From positions 1-64,000 of the forward strand of contig CAZGVE010000008.1 of assembly GCA_964528845.1 (NCBI GenBank): DNA of 64,000 nt, in the 5' to 3' direction. Positions 33,458 to 41,733 of the stretch are shown one piece after another. The notes below the pieces were generated by a model that saw nothing but the letters and a program-made list of their open reading frames with translations, was not told the origin of the DNA and did no database searches. The DNA is from FEN-1191 sp964528845. Lineage in GTDB: Bacteria; Pseudomonadota; Gammaproteobacteria; Steroidobacterales; Steroidobacteraceae. A program made the position numbers and the translations under genes. Numbering within the stretch: position 1 is the stretch's first letter; each line of letters opens with the position of its first letter.

Positions 33458-34150
33458 TTAGAAAAATACGGCCGCGCCGATCGTTGCCTGCAGGTTGTTC
33501 TTGAGCTCGTTCACGCCGGTCACATCCGACCGGAACACCAGGTCCTGGACGTCGATGTGGATCGACAGCCAGTCCGTCGGCAATACCCGGAACCCGGAGC
33601 CGAAATTCACGGTGAAATTCTGGTCACCTGCGAATTTCACGGCACCGATTCCGGCGATCAGGTACAGCGAACTGGACATGGCGAGATGGCGGCCGATGAA
33701 CACCTCGCCCGGGAGGAAGTTGTAGCCGAGTGACAGGTTGTAATACGTGAACCGCCTCTCAGCATCGGAAAGCAGCCGGTAACCGCCCAGGATCTCGGCG
33801 CTGGTCTTGCCAGCCTTGGCGTATCCATAGGCCGCCTGGAAGAAGAAATCCTCGGTGACGTGGTAGTCGGCGCGCAGCACCTTGACTGGCTGGGCGCCAA
33901 AGTCCTGGATCGACAGCTCGCCGAAGTAGGCGCCCAGCTCGACATTGCTCGCACGGATCCGGGGCACGTGGAGGGTGCGGCGCTGCACCGTGGGCTCGAT
34001 CACGCTCGGCGGCGCGGCCGACGCGTCAGCCTCCGGCGAGGACTGGACCGGCGCGGCGGCGGTATTGCGGTGCCGGTGGAACAGCGCACATCCGCTGCAG
34101 CCCAGCATTACGGCAACGCTCAGTAGAAGAATGCCAGACCGACTTTCCAT
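33458..34150 (-). CDS. outer-membrane beta-barrel lipoprotein-like protein
   Basis: 230 residues. It starts with MESRSGILLLSVAVMLGCSGC, a lipobox, so lipid anchoring is likely. The rest has eight or more amphipathic strands: NVELGAYFGELSIQDFG, AYGYAKAGKTSAEILGGYRLLSD, FTYYNLSLGYNFLPGEVFIG, FTVNFGSGFRVLPTDWLSIHID, ending VFF. It resembles the small outer-membrane barrel proteins of myxobacteria and relatives that accompany ExbD/AgmX genes. It overlaps the upstream SH3-barrel gene by 31 bases. Confidence 0.78.
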   Translation of the reverse strand: MESRSGILLLSVAVMLGCSGCALFHRHRNTAAAPVQSSPEADASAAPPSVIEPTVQRRTLHVPRIRASNVELGAYFGELSIQDFGAQPVKVLRADYHVTEDFFFQAAYGYAKAGKTSAEILGGYRLLSDAERRFTYYNLSLGYNFLPGEVFIGRHLAMSSSLYLIAGIGAVKFAGDQNFTVNFGSGFRVLPTDWLSIHIDVQDLVFRSDVTGVNELKNNLQATIGAAVFF

Positions 34151-34905
34151 TCCTTCTTGACCTCGTTGCTGTTGTTGTTGGTGAATACCTCATAGCTGAG
34201 GTACTCGCCGCGCAGGAACAGCCGGCGGGTCAGGTAGCAGCGTGCCCCGATCCCGATGTAGCCATTCTGCGCGCTCGAATCGGTCGGCGCCGCCAGCGTC
34301 GCCTTGGGTTCGACGCGTTCGTAGCCTCCGCCCAGCGAAACGAACGGCGAGACGCGCCATTGCGGCATGAACACGTGAGTGAGGCCCACGTCGAATACGT
34401 AGCCGTTCGACAGATTGCCGAGGAACTGACCGGCATGCAGGTCCACCTTGAGGTGCTCGGTCAGCGACAGCGCCTGGTAGAACGTGACCATGCTGGCGCC
34501 GGCATAGTTGCCAGCCATGATCCCGGTTTCCCAGCGATGGTCCGCGAAGCCGGCCCGGTCCCCGAGGTTGAAGCTGAACGGCGTGCCGTCAGCCTGCTGC
34601 GCGAGCAGCAGTTCGCTGCCGCGTGCCCAACCCTCGACACCGCGCTCCGTGCGAACCTTGAACCATTCGGTGCGGCGCATCAGCACCTCGACCGACTCTC
34701 CGCGTCCGACCACCTGAGTGACGGGATAACCGCGGCCGGGACCGGTATGCAGCTCGAGATAGGGTTGCATCACGTAGAGCTGCAGATACTCACGCGCAGC
34801 TGCGGGTGCCGCCACCGGCAGCGACAGCACAAATGCGGCGAGCAGTGGAACGACCTTAGTTGGCCAGCGGCGCGTCGAATGGGTTGTTGTAATACTGCGC
34901 TCCAA
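34120..34905 (-). CDS. SH3-domain outer-membrane barrel protein
   Basis: 261 residues from a TTG at 34905 (the only in-frame start that leaves the signal peptide whole). This gives an unusual 50-base overlap with the upstream lipoprotein gene. Signal peptide ends near AAAREY. An SH3b domain follows (about 43-100: LELHTGPGRGYPVTQVVGRGESVEVL, WFKVRTERGVEGWARG). The rest is an eight-strand barrel (GIMAGNYAGASMVTF, VFDVGLTHVFMPQWRVSPFVSLGGG) ending KVGLAFFY. SH3b may bind peptidoglycan or a partner, tying the barrel to the wall; this is inferred. Confidence 0.8.
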   Translation of the reverse strand: MERSITTTHSTRRWPTKVVPLLAAFVLSLPVAAPAAAREYLQLYVMQPYLELHTGPGRGYPVTQVVGRGESVEVLMRRTEWFKVRTERGVEGWARGSELLLAQQADGTPFSFNLGDRAGFADHRWETGIMAGNYAGASMVTFYQALSLTEHLKVDLHAGQFLGNLSNGYVFDVGLTHVFMPQWRVSPFVSLGGGYERVEPKATLAAPTDSSAQNGYIGIGARCYLTRRLFLRGEYLSYEVFTNNNSNEVKKEWKVGLAFFY

Positions 34906-37762
34906 TATCCACCCACTCGGACAGCAACCGCAACTCGGCCGGAGTCATGAACGGGCCGGCGGCCGGGGAGTGATTCACCGCCCCCATGATGCTGCAGCCG
35001 TTCTGCTGACCGGTGACAGTCCGGAAGAAGCACGAACCAACGGCATTGCCGGGATTGATCGACCCCGGCACCTGGCTCGTCGTCGTCACCAGCGTACCAG
35101 CCGGACTGGCCGAGAACATCGACGCAGTATGAGTATCCACGAGGTCGGTGTAGCCGATCAACTGGGTGCCAGCGGCCGCCGTGGGATCGGTGAGGTCGAG
35201 GTTGCCCGCGGGAGGCTGCGGTACCTGAACGATCACCGTGGTCGTGACCGTCTGGCCGTTCACGACCTGCGTGACCTGCACCGGGGTGGGTATCGGCGGC
35301 AGCTTCGAGGTGTGGCAGTTGGTACAGGTGTTGACCCCGTTGTTGCCACGCGAGACCTGCCACAGTGGGCTGATCTGCTTCGGATAGTCGATGATGCTGC
35401 GGCAGGGTGCGGCCCAGACGCCCGCGCAGGCGATGGGAATGGGCATCAGGGTCGTCAGGTCGCCGTAGGTATAGCTGATCGGACCGTTGCCGTTCGCGGC
35501 CATGCCATCGCCCCAGAGGTCCTGGAACACCACATTCGCACTCAGGTTTGAGGCATTGTGCGGCGAGGCGTTGCAATTGGTACCCGCCGCCTCCTGCGCC
35601 ATGGTGTCGCCGGCGCAGATGATCATGTTCGCATCGGCGCCGTTGCCGGATGCGACGTTGAAGCTGCTGCCCTGTCCCTGATTCAGCGCCGTGAACAGGT
35701 TCGCGCGGCCGTGCGAGCGGCCGCTCACGCCATTCTGGCCGGGCGTGGGTACATGGCAGCCATTGCAGCTCCGGACCTCGCCCGGGCGCAACGTCAGCCA
35801 CGCGGTATGGCGCGGGAATGCCGGGATTTCCTGCGCATTGCTGTCCACTACCGAGATCTGGAACGCGATGTTTGCCGGTACCTTGGCGCGCACCGAGCCA
35901 TCCGGCTCGATCGGCACGTAGCCGAGCAGCTGCCGCATGAAACCCACCGAGCCGCCGAGCGCGACATTGCGGTCGAATTTCGGGAAGCCATCGTTGAGCT
36001 TCGGGTCGCCGAACGGCACGACCTGCTCGATGCGCAGGAAGCGCGCCGGGCGGTTCGCGGCGCTGGCCGTCGCTACCTGGGCGAGCGTCGTGATCGCCGG
36101 ATTGAGGAGATTCGTGTTCATCGCCTGACCGTCGAAGTCGTAGACGCTGCGGATATCGAGTATGCCCATCGCCGGGTCGAAGCCCATCGGCACGCTGGTA
36201 TCGGTCGGGCAGCTGTAGGGATTGGTGGTGGTGCAGGCGATCGTGCGTGGCTGCAGCGATACCACGTCGCTGATCATGACGCCCTCGACCGGCACCGCCA
36301 CGGGCTTGAGCGTGTTGGCGCTCGGGGTCAGCAGCCACAGACTGTAGAGCGGGGGCGCGAGCGTGAGGGTCGGTGTCGCTGCGTTCGCCAGCGCGAGGTT
36401 GCTGTCGGTGCAGGGGACAATCGTGCCGGCGACCGGGTCCTGCAGCCGACACTGGTTCCAGCTCACGAGGATGCGTCCGGTGCCATCCCAGAGCGGGAAG
36501 GCCGAGTTGTAGCGGCCACCGGGGGAGGGGACCGGCAGGCCGGCCAGGGTCTGCGTGAGCACGGTGTTCTGCGTGGCGGGGCTCATTGCGCTGGTCGCAG
36601 TGGGCACGAAGGCCATGCCGGGCGTGTCCGGCACACTCTGGTTGTTCTCGACATAGCCGCTGATGTCGATGATCTCCAGGTTGCCGCCGAAGTCCCCGCC
36701 CTTGAACGGCCGCACCAGGGCGAGGACGTGCTTGCCGTCCTGCATCGGTGTCGTGCGCAGGAATTCCACGTTGCAGCCGAGCGTGCCGGTGCCGACCGGC
36801 GCCTGGCAGGTGGTCGGATCGGCGGGCAGCGTGCTCTGGGTGAGATGACTCTGTGCGCCGAACAGCAGCTGCACGTCGCTGCCGTCCGGGTTGGCGCTGT
36901 ACAGGTGCATCGCGCTCTTGCCGGTACGGTTCGCGGTGTTGTCCCAGCGCGTGAAGGCGATCCGTCCGCTCGGCAGCAGTGCCGCGTCGATGTCGTGGCT
37001 CGGATTGAACGAGATCTGGTGGATTCCGTTGCCGTCCGGGTTCATCACGTGCAGCACGAAGTCCGACTCGTTCTCCGACTCGGTCTGGGCCTCGAAGGGC
37101 TGAACGTTCGCGCCAGTGCCGCTCTCGTCGGTGAGCGCCTGCTTGGACTGGGTCTGGCGCGTGGAGGAGAACACGATGCGTCCGTCGGCGAGGAAATGCG
37201 GGCTGACGTCGTTGCCGTTCGGGAACGTGTCATCGACGGTGCCGGTGAGCTGCTTGAGCGTGCCGGTCGGGACGTTGTAGGACCAGATGTGCCAGGTAGG
37301 CGCCTTGCGCCCGTCCTTGAGGTTGGCCGCCGTCACGTCGCGCAGCGCGAAGACCAGCTGCGTGCCGTCTGGCGACGCGTCCAGATCCTTCGCGTCCCAG
37401 AACAGGGTTCCCGGCACTCCGCCCTTGGTCACGCTGGCTGTCAGGTTGGTCTCAGTGCCCTCGGGCGACGCGGTACTGCGCAGGTAGATGTCCGCGCTGC
37501 TCAGTTCGGTGGGGACCTTGGAGTTGACGCTCAAGACCGGGCGCACGCTCGAGACATCGTCGAGCGCTTGCAGAACTGCGAGGTCCGTCGCAACTACAGG
37601 CAGATTCTTCTTTACGTAAGCGATCGCGAAGTCGAGGCCCTGTCCATTCGCCGCAGCCTGTGCGGACTGGTTGTCGGCGATATCGACGTTACCGCCGCTG
37701 CTGCATGCGGCAAGCAGTGCGACAGCCAGCGCTATACCGGTATTGCGTAGCGGTAATGTCAT
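34856..37762 (-). CDS. HzsA-like c-heme lipoprotein with PD40 repeats
   Basis: 968 residues. Lipobox LLAACSSG near residue 20. The N-terminal half carries WD40-like PD40 strands (DASPDGTQLVFALRD, PHFLADGRIVFSSTRQ, DAALLPSGRIAFTRW). The middle domain resembles hydrazine synthase subunit alpha (PARFLRIEQVVPFG, HTAWLTLRPGEV). The C-terminal half has two c-type heme motifs: CNGCH at about 664 and CTNCH at about 812. HzsA-like proteins outside anammox bacteria are common and not hydrazine synthases. It is probably a surface or periplasmic redox lipoprotein. First gene of a leftward run; divergent from another CxxCH gene at 37973. Confidence 0.82.
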   Translation of the reverse strand: MTLPLRNTGIALAVALLAACSSGGNVDIADNQSAQAAANGQGLDFAIAYVKKNLPVVATDLAVLQALDDVSSVRPVLSVNSKVPTELSSADIYLRSTASPEGTETNLTASVTKGGVPGTLFWDAKDLDASPDGTQLVFALRDVTAANLKDGRKAPTWHIWSYNVPTGTLKQLTGTVDDTFPNGNDVSPHFLADGRIVFSSTRQTQSKQALTDESGTGANVQPFEAQTESENESDFVLHVMNPDGNGIHQISFNPSHDIDAALLPSGRIAFTRWDNTANRTGKSAMHLYSANPDGSDVQLLFGAQSHLTQSTLPADPTTCQAPVGTGTLGCNVEFLRTTPMQDGKHVLALVRPFKGGDFGGNLEIIDISGYVENNQSVPDTPGMAFVPTATSAMSPATQNTVLTQTLAGLPVPSPGGRYNSAFPLWDGTGRILVSWNQCRLQDPVAGTIVPCTDSNLALANAATPTLTLAPPLYSLWLLTPSANTLKPVAVPVEGVMISDVVSLQPRTIACTTTNPYSCPTDTSVPMGFDPAMGILDIRSVYDFDGQAMNTNLLNPAITTLAQVATASAANRPARFLRIEQVVPFGDPKLNDGFPKFDRNVALGGSVGFMRQLLGYVPIEPDGSVRAKVPANIAFQISVVDSNAQEIPAFPRHTAWLTLRPGEVRSCNGCHVPTPGQNGVSGRSHGRANLFTALNQGQGSSFNVASGNGADANMIICAGDTMAQEAAGTNCNASPHNASNLSANVVFQDLWGDGMAANGNGPISYTYGDLTTLMPIPIACAGVWAAPCRSIIDYPKQISPLWQVSRGNNGVNTCTNCHTSKLPPIPTPVQVTQVVNGQTVTTTVIVQVPQPPAGNLDLTDPTAAAGTQLIGYTDLVDTHTASMFSASPAGTLVTTTSQVPGSINPGNAVGSCFFRTVTGQQNGCSIMGAVNHSPAAGPFMTPAELRLLSEWVDIGAQYYNNPFDAPLAN

Positions 37763-37972
37763 TCCTCTGGTGCTCCCGATCAGGCTTGCTCACGAGTTCA
37801 GTCTTTGGCGATGTTCCGCGACGTGATGCTAGTCGCAGATCCAGAACGAAAGCATAGCGTTGCTACGTAATGCGACCAGCTGTCTGTGGTTTGAGACATT
37901 ACGGCCGCGTTGTGCGCGTGCGTATAGTCCGCACCACTGCGCAGGGTCGGTACGCGCTAAGGGAGCGACGAG
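37763..37972. promoter_or_regulatory. divergent promoter region of the redox/envelope island
   Basis: 210 bases between the HzsA-like gene (left) and the 393-residue CxxCH gene (right). Rightward, TTACGG (37899-37904) and TATAGT (37923-37928) are 18 bases apart and fit a sigma-70 promoter with a weak -35. No obvious dyad operator was seen. Both long gene runs probably begin here. Confidence 0.45.
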
Positions 37973-39154
37973 ATGAGAACAGCACACCGGAGCGGACAAC
38001 TGGCGCGGCGCACTGCGTCCCTGGCGCTCACCGCACTGCTCGGTCTGCAGCCCCTCGTGCCCGCGATCGCGGGTTCGAACGAGCAGGCGCTGCGCATGTA
38101 CGAACGCCTGGCTGGCGTGCCACCGACCCCTGCGGTGCTCGCGCAGATGGCGACGCTGATCAGCCAGGGCAACGCCACCGGCGCCGCCCAGCTCGCGATG
38201 ACCAACAGCGGTTTCTACAACGTCACGCTGCGCAACTTCATTGCCCCGGCGACCAATCGCGCACAGTCGGCGTTCGTGCCGCTGAACGACTACACCGCGA
38301 CCGTGATTGGAATGATTCGCGATAACGTGCCGTTCAACCAGGTCCTGTCCGGCGACATCCTGTACACCGGCAACACACCGGGCGCACCGGCCTACGCGCC
38401 GAGCAACAACAATCATTACCAGTACCTCGACGACAACGGCGTGGACCTCTCGACTGCGCTGGTCCGCACCACGCAGTCCTCACTGACCGGCATTCCTGCT
38501 ACCGCGACCGCCGGTGTGATCACGACCGAAGCGGCGGCTCAGGCTTTCTTCATCGCCGGTACGAATCGCGCGATGTTTCGATTCACGATGATCAACTACC
38601 TGTGCAACGACCTGCCGCAGGTCATGGACACGACCCGGGCGCCTGACCGGATCCGGCAGGACGTGAGCCGCTCTCCAGGCGGCGACAGCCGCGTGTTCCT
38701 GAACAACTGCATTGGCTGTCACTCCGGCATGGATCCGATGGCACAGGCGTTCTCATACTACAACTATGACCCGACACAGATGCAGCTGGTGTACACGCCC
38801 GGCGTGACGCAGCCGAAGTACCACATCAACACCGGCAACTTCCCGGCCGGGTTCGTGACCCAGGATGACAGCTGGGACAACCGCTGGCGAACGGGCGCGA
38901 ACGCCGCGCTGGGCTGGGACCAGACGCTGACCGGCAGCGGCCAGGGAGCGAAGTCCTTAGGGATGGAACTGGCATCGAGCCAGGCGTTCGCGACCTGCCA
39001 GGTCCAGAAAGTGTTCCAGGCGATCTGCCTGCGTCCTCCGAGCACGCAGGCCGACTATACCCAGGCGGCGCAGATCGCTGCCGACTTCAAATCCAGCGGC
39101 TACAGCATGAAGCAGGTGTTTGCTGAGACCGCGGTTTACTGCATGGGCAACTAG
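37973..39154 (+). CDS. exported CxxCH (c-type heme) protein
   Basis: 393 residues. Signal peptide ends near VPAIAGS (about 34). A single CIGCH motif sits at about residue 245 in NNCIGCHSGMDPMAQAFSYYNYD, a pattern like the C-terminal cytochrome-like domains of planctomycete-type DUF1588/DUF1592 proteins. Upstream it is helical (ALRMYERLAGVPPTPAVLAQMATLI) and resembles the DUF1592 helical region. It is likely an exported heme protein; partner and electron route are unknown. First of three adjacent rightward genes ending at 43332. Confidence 0.75.
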   Translation: MRTAHRSGQLARRTASLALTALLGLQPLVPAIAGSNEQALRMYERLAGVPPTPAVLAQMATLISQGNATGAAQLAMTNSGFYNVTLRNFIAPATNRAQSAFVPLNDYTATVIGMIRDNVPFNQVLSGDILYTGNTPGAPAYAPSNNNHYQYLDDNGVDLSTALVRTTQSSLTGIPATATAGVITTEAAAQAFFIAGTNRAMFRFTMINYLCNDLPQVMDTTRAPDRIRQDVSRSPGGDSRVFLNNCIGCHSGMDPMAQAFSYYNYDPTQMQLVYTPGVTQPKYHINTGNFPAGFVTQDDSWDNRWRTGANAALGWDQTLTGSGQGAKSLGMELASSQAFATCQVQKVFQAICLRPPSTQADYTQAAQIAADFKSSGYSMKQVFAETAVYCMGN

Positions 39155-39190
39155 GCTGCGTTGCCTGGCCTCTCAAGGGAGACTCACATC

Positions 39191-41710
39191 GTGAACCGCA
39201 TCCGCACCATTCTGCAATCCATCGCGCTCTGCTCCAGCCTGCTGGCCCTCGCGGCATGTTCGGGCGGCGCGGCGACCACGCAGAACCCCAACACCGCCAA
39301 CGACGTGGCCGCGTCCTATACCGGTCCGGCGCCGTCATCGCCCGACGTGCAGGCCTTCAAGGTCAATCTCTGGCAGAACATCAACGGTACGGACCGTTGC
39401 GGCGCCTGCCATCACGCGAACGGCCAGACGCCTGAGTTCGCGCGCTCGGACGATGTGAACCAGGCCTATACGGCCGCGCTCACGGTCGTGAACCTGACAC
39501 AGCCCTCGCAATCCACGATGGTGCTGAAGGTCGCGGGTGGCCACAACTGCTGGCTCGCGAGCCCCTCGGACTGCGCGACCATCCTGACCACCTGGATCCA
39601 GAACTGGGCCGGTGGCGGCTCGGGCGGTGCCCCCGGTTCGACCAAGATTCAGCTGCAGGCGCCGGTGGACCAGGCGGTCGGCCCGACCAAGCAGTTCCCG
39701 AACGATGGCGGCGCCGACTTCCAGGCTACCGTCTATCCGCTGCTGCAGCAGTTCTGTTCGCGCTGCCATTCGCCGGCCGCGTCGCTGCCGCAGTCGCCGT
39801 ACTTCGCGAGCCCGAACGTCGCGCAGGCCTATACGGCGGCGCAGCCGAAGATGAACCTCAACGTGCCTGATCTGTCGCGCTTCTACGTGCGTCTTGCGAC
39901 CGAGTCGCACAACTGCTGGGCGACGACGCCGGGCGGCCCCGTGGATTGCGCCGGCAGCGCCGCGAAGATGCTGGCCGCCATCACCGCATTTGCGAACATG
40001 GTATCGGTGACGCCGGTCGATCCGACGCTGGTGGTTTCGCGTGCGCTGACGATGCTCAGCGGTACCGTGGCCTCCGGCAACAACCGCTACGACGCCGCCG
40101 ACATCGCGCGCTGGAGCTTCCAGGAGGGCAGCGGCTCGACGGCTTATGACACCAGTGGTGTGGACCCGGCCATCAACCTGACGCTCTCCGGTGACTACGC
40201 CTGGGACAGCGCCTGGGGCGTGCGCTTCGGGCCCAACGGCATGGCAGGCAAGGCGCAGGGTACGGTGGCCTCGAGCGTGAAGCTCTTCAACCAGCTGACC
40301 CAGAGTGGCGCGTATTCGCTCGAGCTGTGGGCCGCCCCCGCCAACGTCGCGCAGAAGAATGCCTTCATGGCCGGCTATTCGGGCGGCGCAGGCGCCCATG
40401 ACTTCGAACTGGCGCAGAGCCAGTTCCAGTACCAGGTGTTCGGACGCAACGTGAACACCAGCGCGACGGGTGCCCCGGCGCTGCAGACCGCAGTCGCCAA
40501 CCAGACGGCGCAGGCTGCGCTGCAGCACATCGTCGTGACCTACGACATGTCCCACGGCCGCAAGCTGTACGTGAACGGCACGGCGACGAACGATCTGGAT
40601 CCGGCCGCTGCCGGCGCGCTCAGCAACTGGGACAACGGCATGGCGTTCCTGCTCGGCAGCGATACTTCGACCACCAATACGGACATGCCATGGGCGGGCG
40701 AGATCCGCTTTGCGGCCGTGCACAACGCCGCGCTGACTGCCGCGCAGGTGCAGCAGAACTACGCGGCCGGCGTCGGCCAGCTGTTCTACCTGCTGTTCGA
40801 CGTCAGTGCGCTGACCGGCATTGCGCAGACCTACATCGAGTTCGAGGTCAGCCAGTACGACAACTTCAGCTACCTGTTCAACAAGCCGACGTTCATCAGC
40901 CTCAATCCGAAGGCGCAGCCGGGCAATATCCCGATCGTCGGCTTGTATATCGGCATGAACGGCCAGGAGCTCCCGGTGGGTCAGGCCTACAGCACGCTCA
41001 ATACGGCTGTCACCAATGCGAACTACTCGCCGACGGACGGCCAGCTGCTCTCGAGCGTCGGCACGGTAGTGCCGCTGCAGCTCGGGCCGGCGAACGACCT
41101 GTTCTTCCTCGACTTCGACCAGATCGGCAGCTTCTCGCACACGCGCACGATCGTGAACGGCACGGCTCCGGCACCGACCTATACGGCCGCGCCGGCCGAT
41201 ATCGGTCTGCACGTGTATGACGAGCTGAACGCATCGTACGCCGCGATCACCGGTGTATCCCCTGGTTTGAGCGCGGTCAATGCGACCTACCAGACCGTCG
41301 AGCAGCAGCTGCCGACGACGCCGGACATCCAGGGCTTCCTGGCCTCGCAGCAGATCGGCATTGCGCAGCTCTCGATTCAGTACTGCAGCTCGCTGGTCGA
41401 CAATCCGGCGCTCGAGGCCGCGTTCTTCCCGGGCCTGAACCTGAACCAGACTCCGGCGCAGGCCTTCGGCACCAATGCCGGGATGGACCTGGCGATCACC
41501 CCGCTGATCAACAGCCCGGCAGTCGGCGCCAATGTCGCGACGCAGCCTACCGATGCGCAAATCCGCACCGAGCTCTACGGACTGATCACGACGCTGGTCA
41601 ACTGCAACGCGAGCGACCCGACCTGCGTGCAGACGCCCACGCGCACCGCCACCATCGTCAAGGCGGCGTGCGCCGCGGTGCTCGGCAGCGCGACCACGCT
41701 GATCAAGTAA
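39191..41710 (+). CDS. large LamG/CxxCH lipoprotein
   Basis: 839 residues from a GTG at 39191, preceded by AGGGAG; a lipobox (LALAACSGG) follows, so it is a lipoprotein. Two c-type heme motifs: CGACH at about 70 and CSRCH at about 190. A concanavalin-like LamG domain follows (about 310-540: ARWSFQEGSGSTAYDTSG, YSLELWAAPANVAQKN, LQHIVVTYDMSHGRKLYVNG). The C-terminal 300 residues are unassigned. A secreted heme protein that binds a glycan or another surface through LamG is inferred. Confidence 0.78.
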   Translation: MNRIRTILQSIALCSSLLALAACSGGAATTQNPNTANDVAASYTGPAPSSPDVQAFKVNLWQNINGTDRCGACHHANGQTPEFARSDDVNQAYTAALTVVNLTQPSQSTMVLKVAGGHNCWLASPSDCATILTTWIQNWAGGGSGGAPGSTKIQLQAPVDQAVGPTKQFPNDGGADFQATVYPLLQQFCSRCHSPAASLPQSPYFASPNVAQAYTAAQPKMNLNVPDLSRFYVRLATESHNCWATTPGGPVDCAGSAAKMLAAITAFANMVSVTPVDPTLVVSRALTMLSGTVASGNNRYDAADIARWSFQEGSGSTAYDTSGVDPAINLTLSGDYAWDSAWGVRFGPNGMAGKAQGTVASSVKLFNQLTQSGAYSLELWAAPANVAQKNAFMAGYSGGAGAHDFELAQSQFQYQVFGRNVNTSATGAPALQTAVANQTAQAALQHIVVTYDMSHGRKLYVNGTATNDLDPAAAGALSNWDNGMAFLLGSDTSTTNTDMPWAGEIRFAAVHNAALTAAQVQQNYAAGVGQLFYLLFDVSALTGIAQTYIEFEVSQYDNFSYLFNKPTFISLNPKAQPGNIPIVGLYIGMNGQELPVGQAYSTLNTAVTNANYSPTDGQLLSSVGTVVPLQLGPANDLFFLDFDQIGSFSHTRTIVNGTAPAPTYTAAPADIGLHVYDELNASYAAITGVSPGLSAVNATYQTVEQQLPTTPDIQGFLASQQIGIAQLSIQYCSSLVDNPALEAAFFPGLNLNQTPAQAFGTNAGMDLAITPLINSPAVGANVATQPTDAQIRTELYGLITTLVNCNASDPTCVQTPTRTATIVKAACAAVLGSATTLIK

Positions 41711-41733
41711 GCATTCATCACGAGGCGCCAGCC

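Noticed and set aside
34856..37762. True hydrazine synthase (anammox) subunit
   Set aside because: Only the domain type is shared. No beta/gamma subunits, hydrazine dehydrogenase or anammox genes are present, and HzsA-like proteins are frequent in ordinary Proteobacteria.
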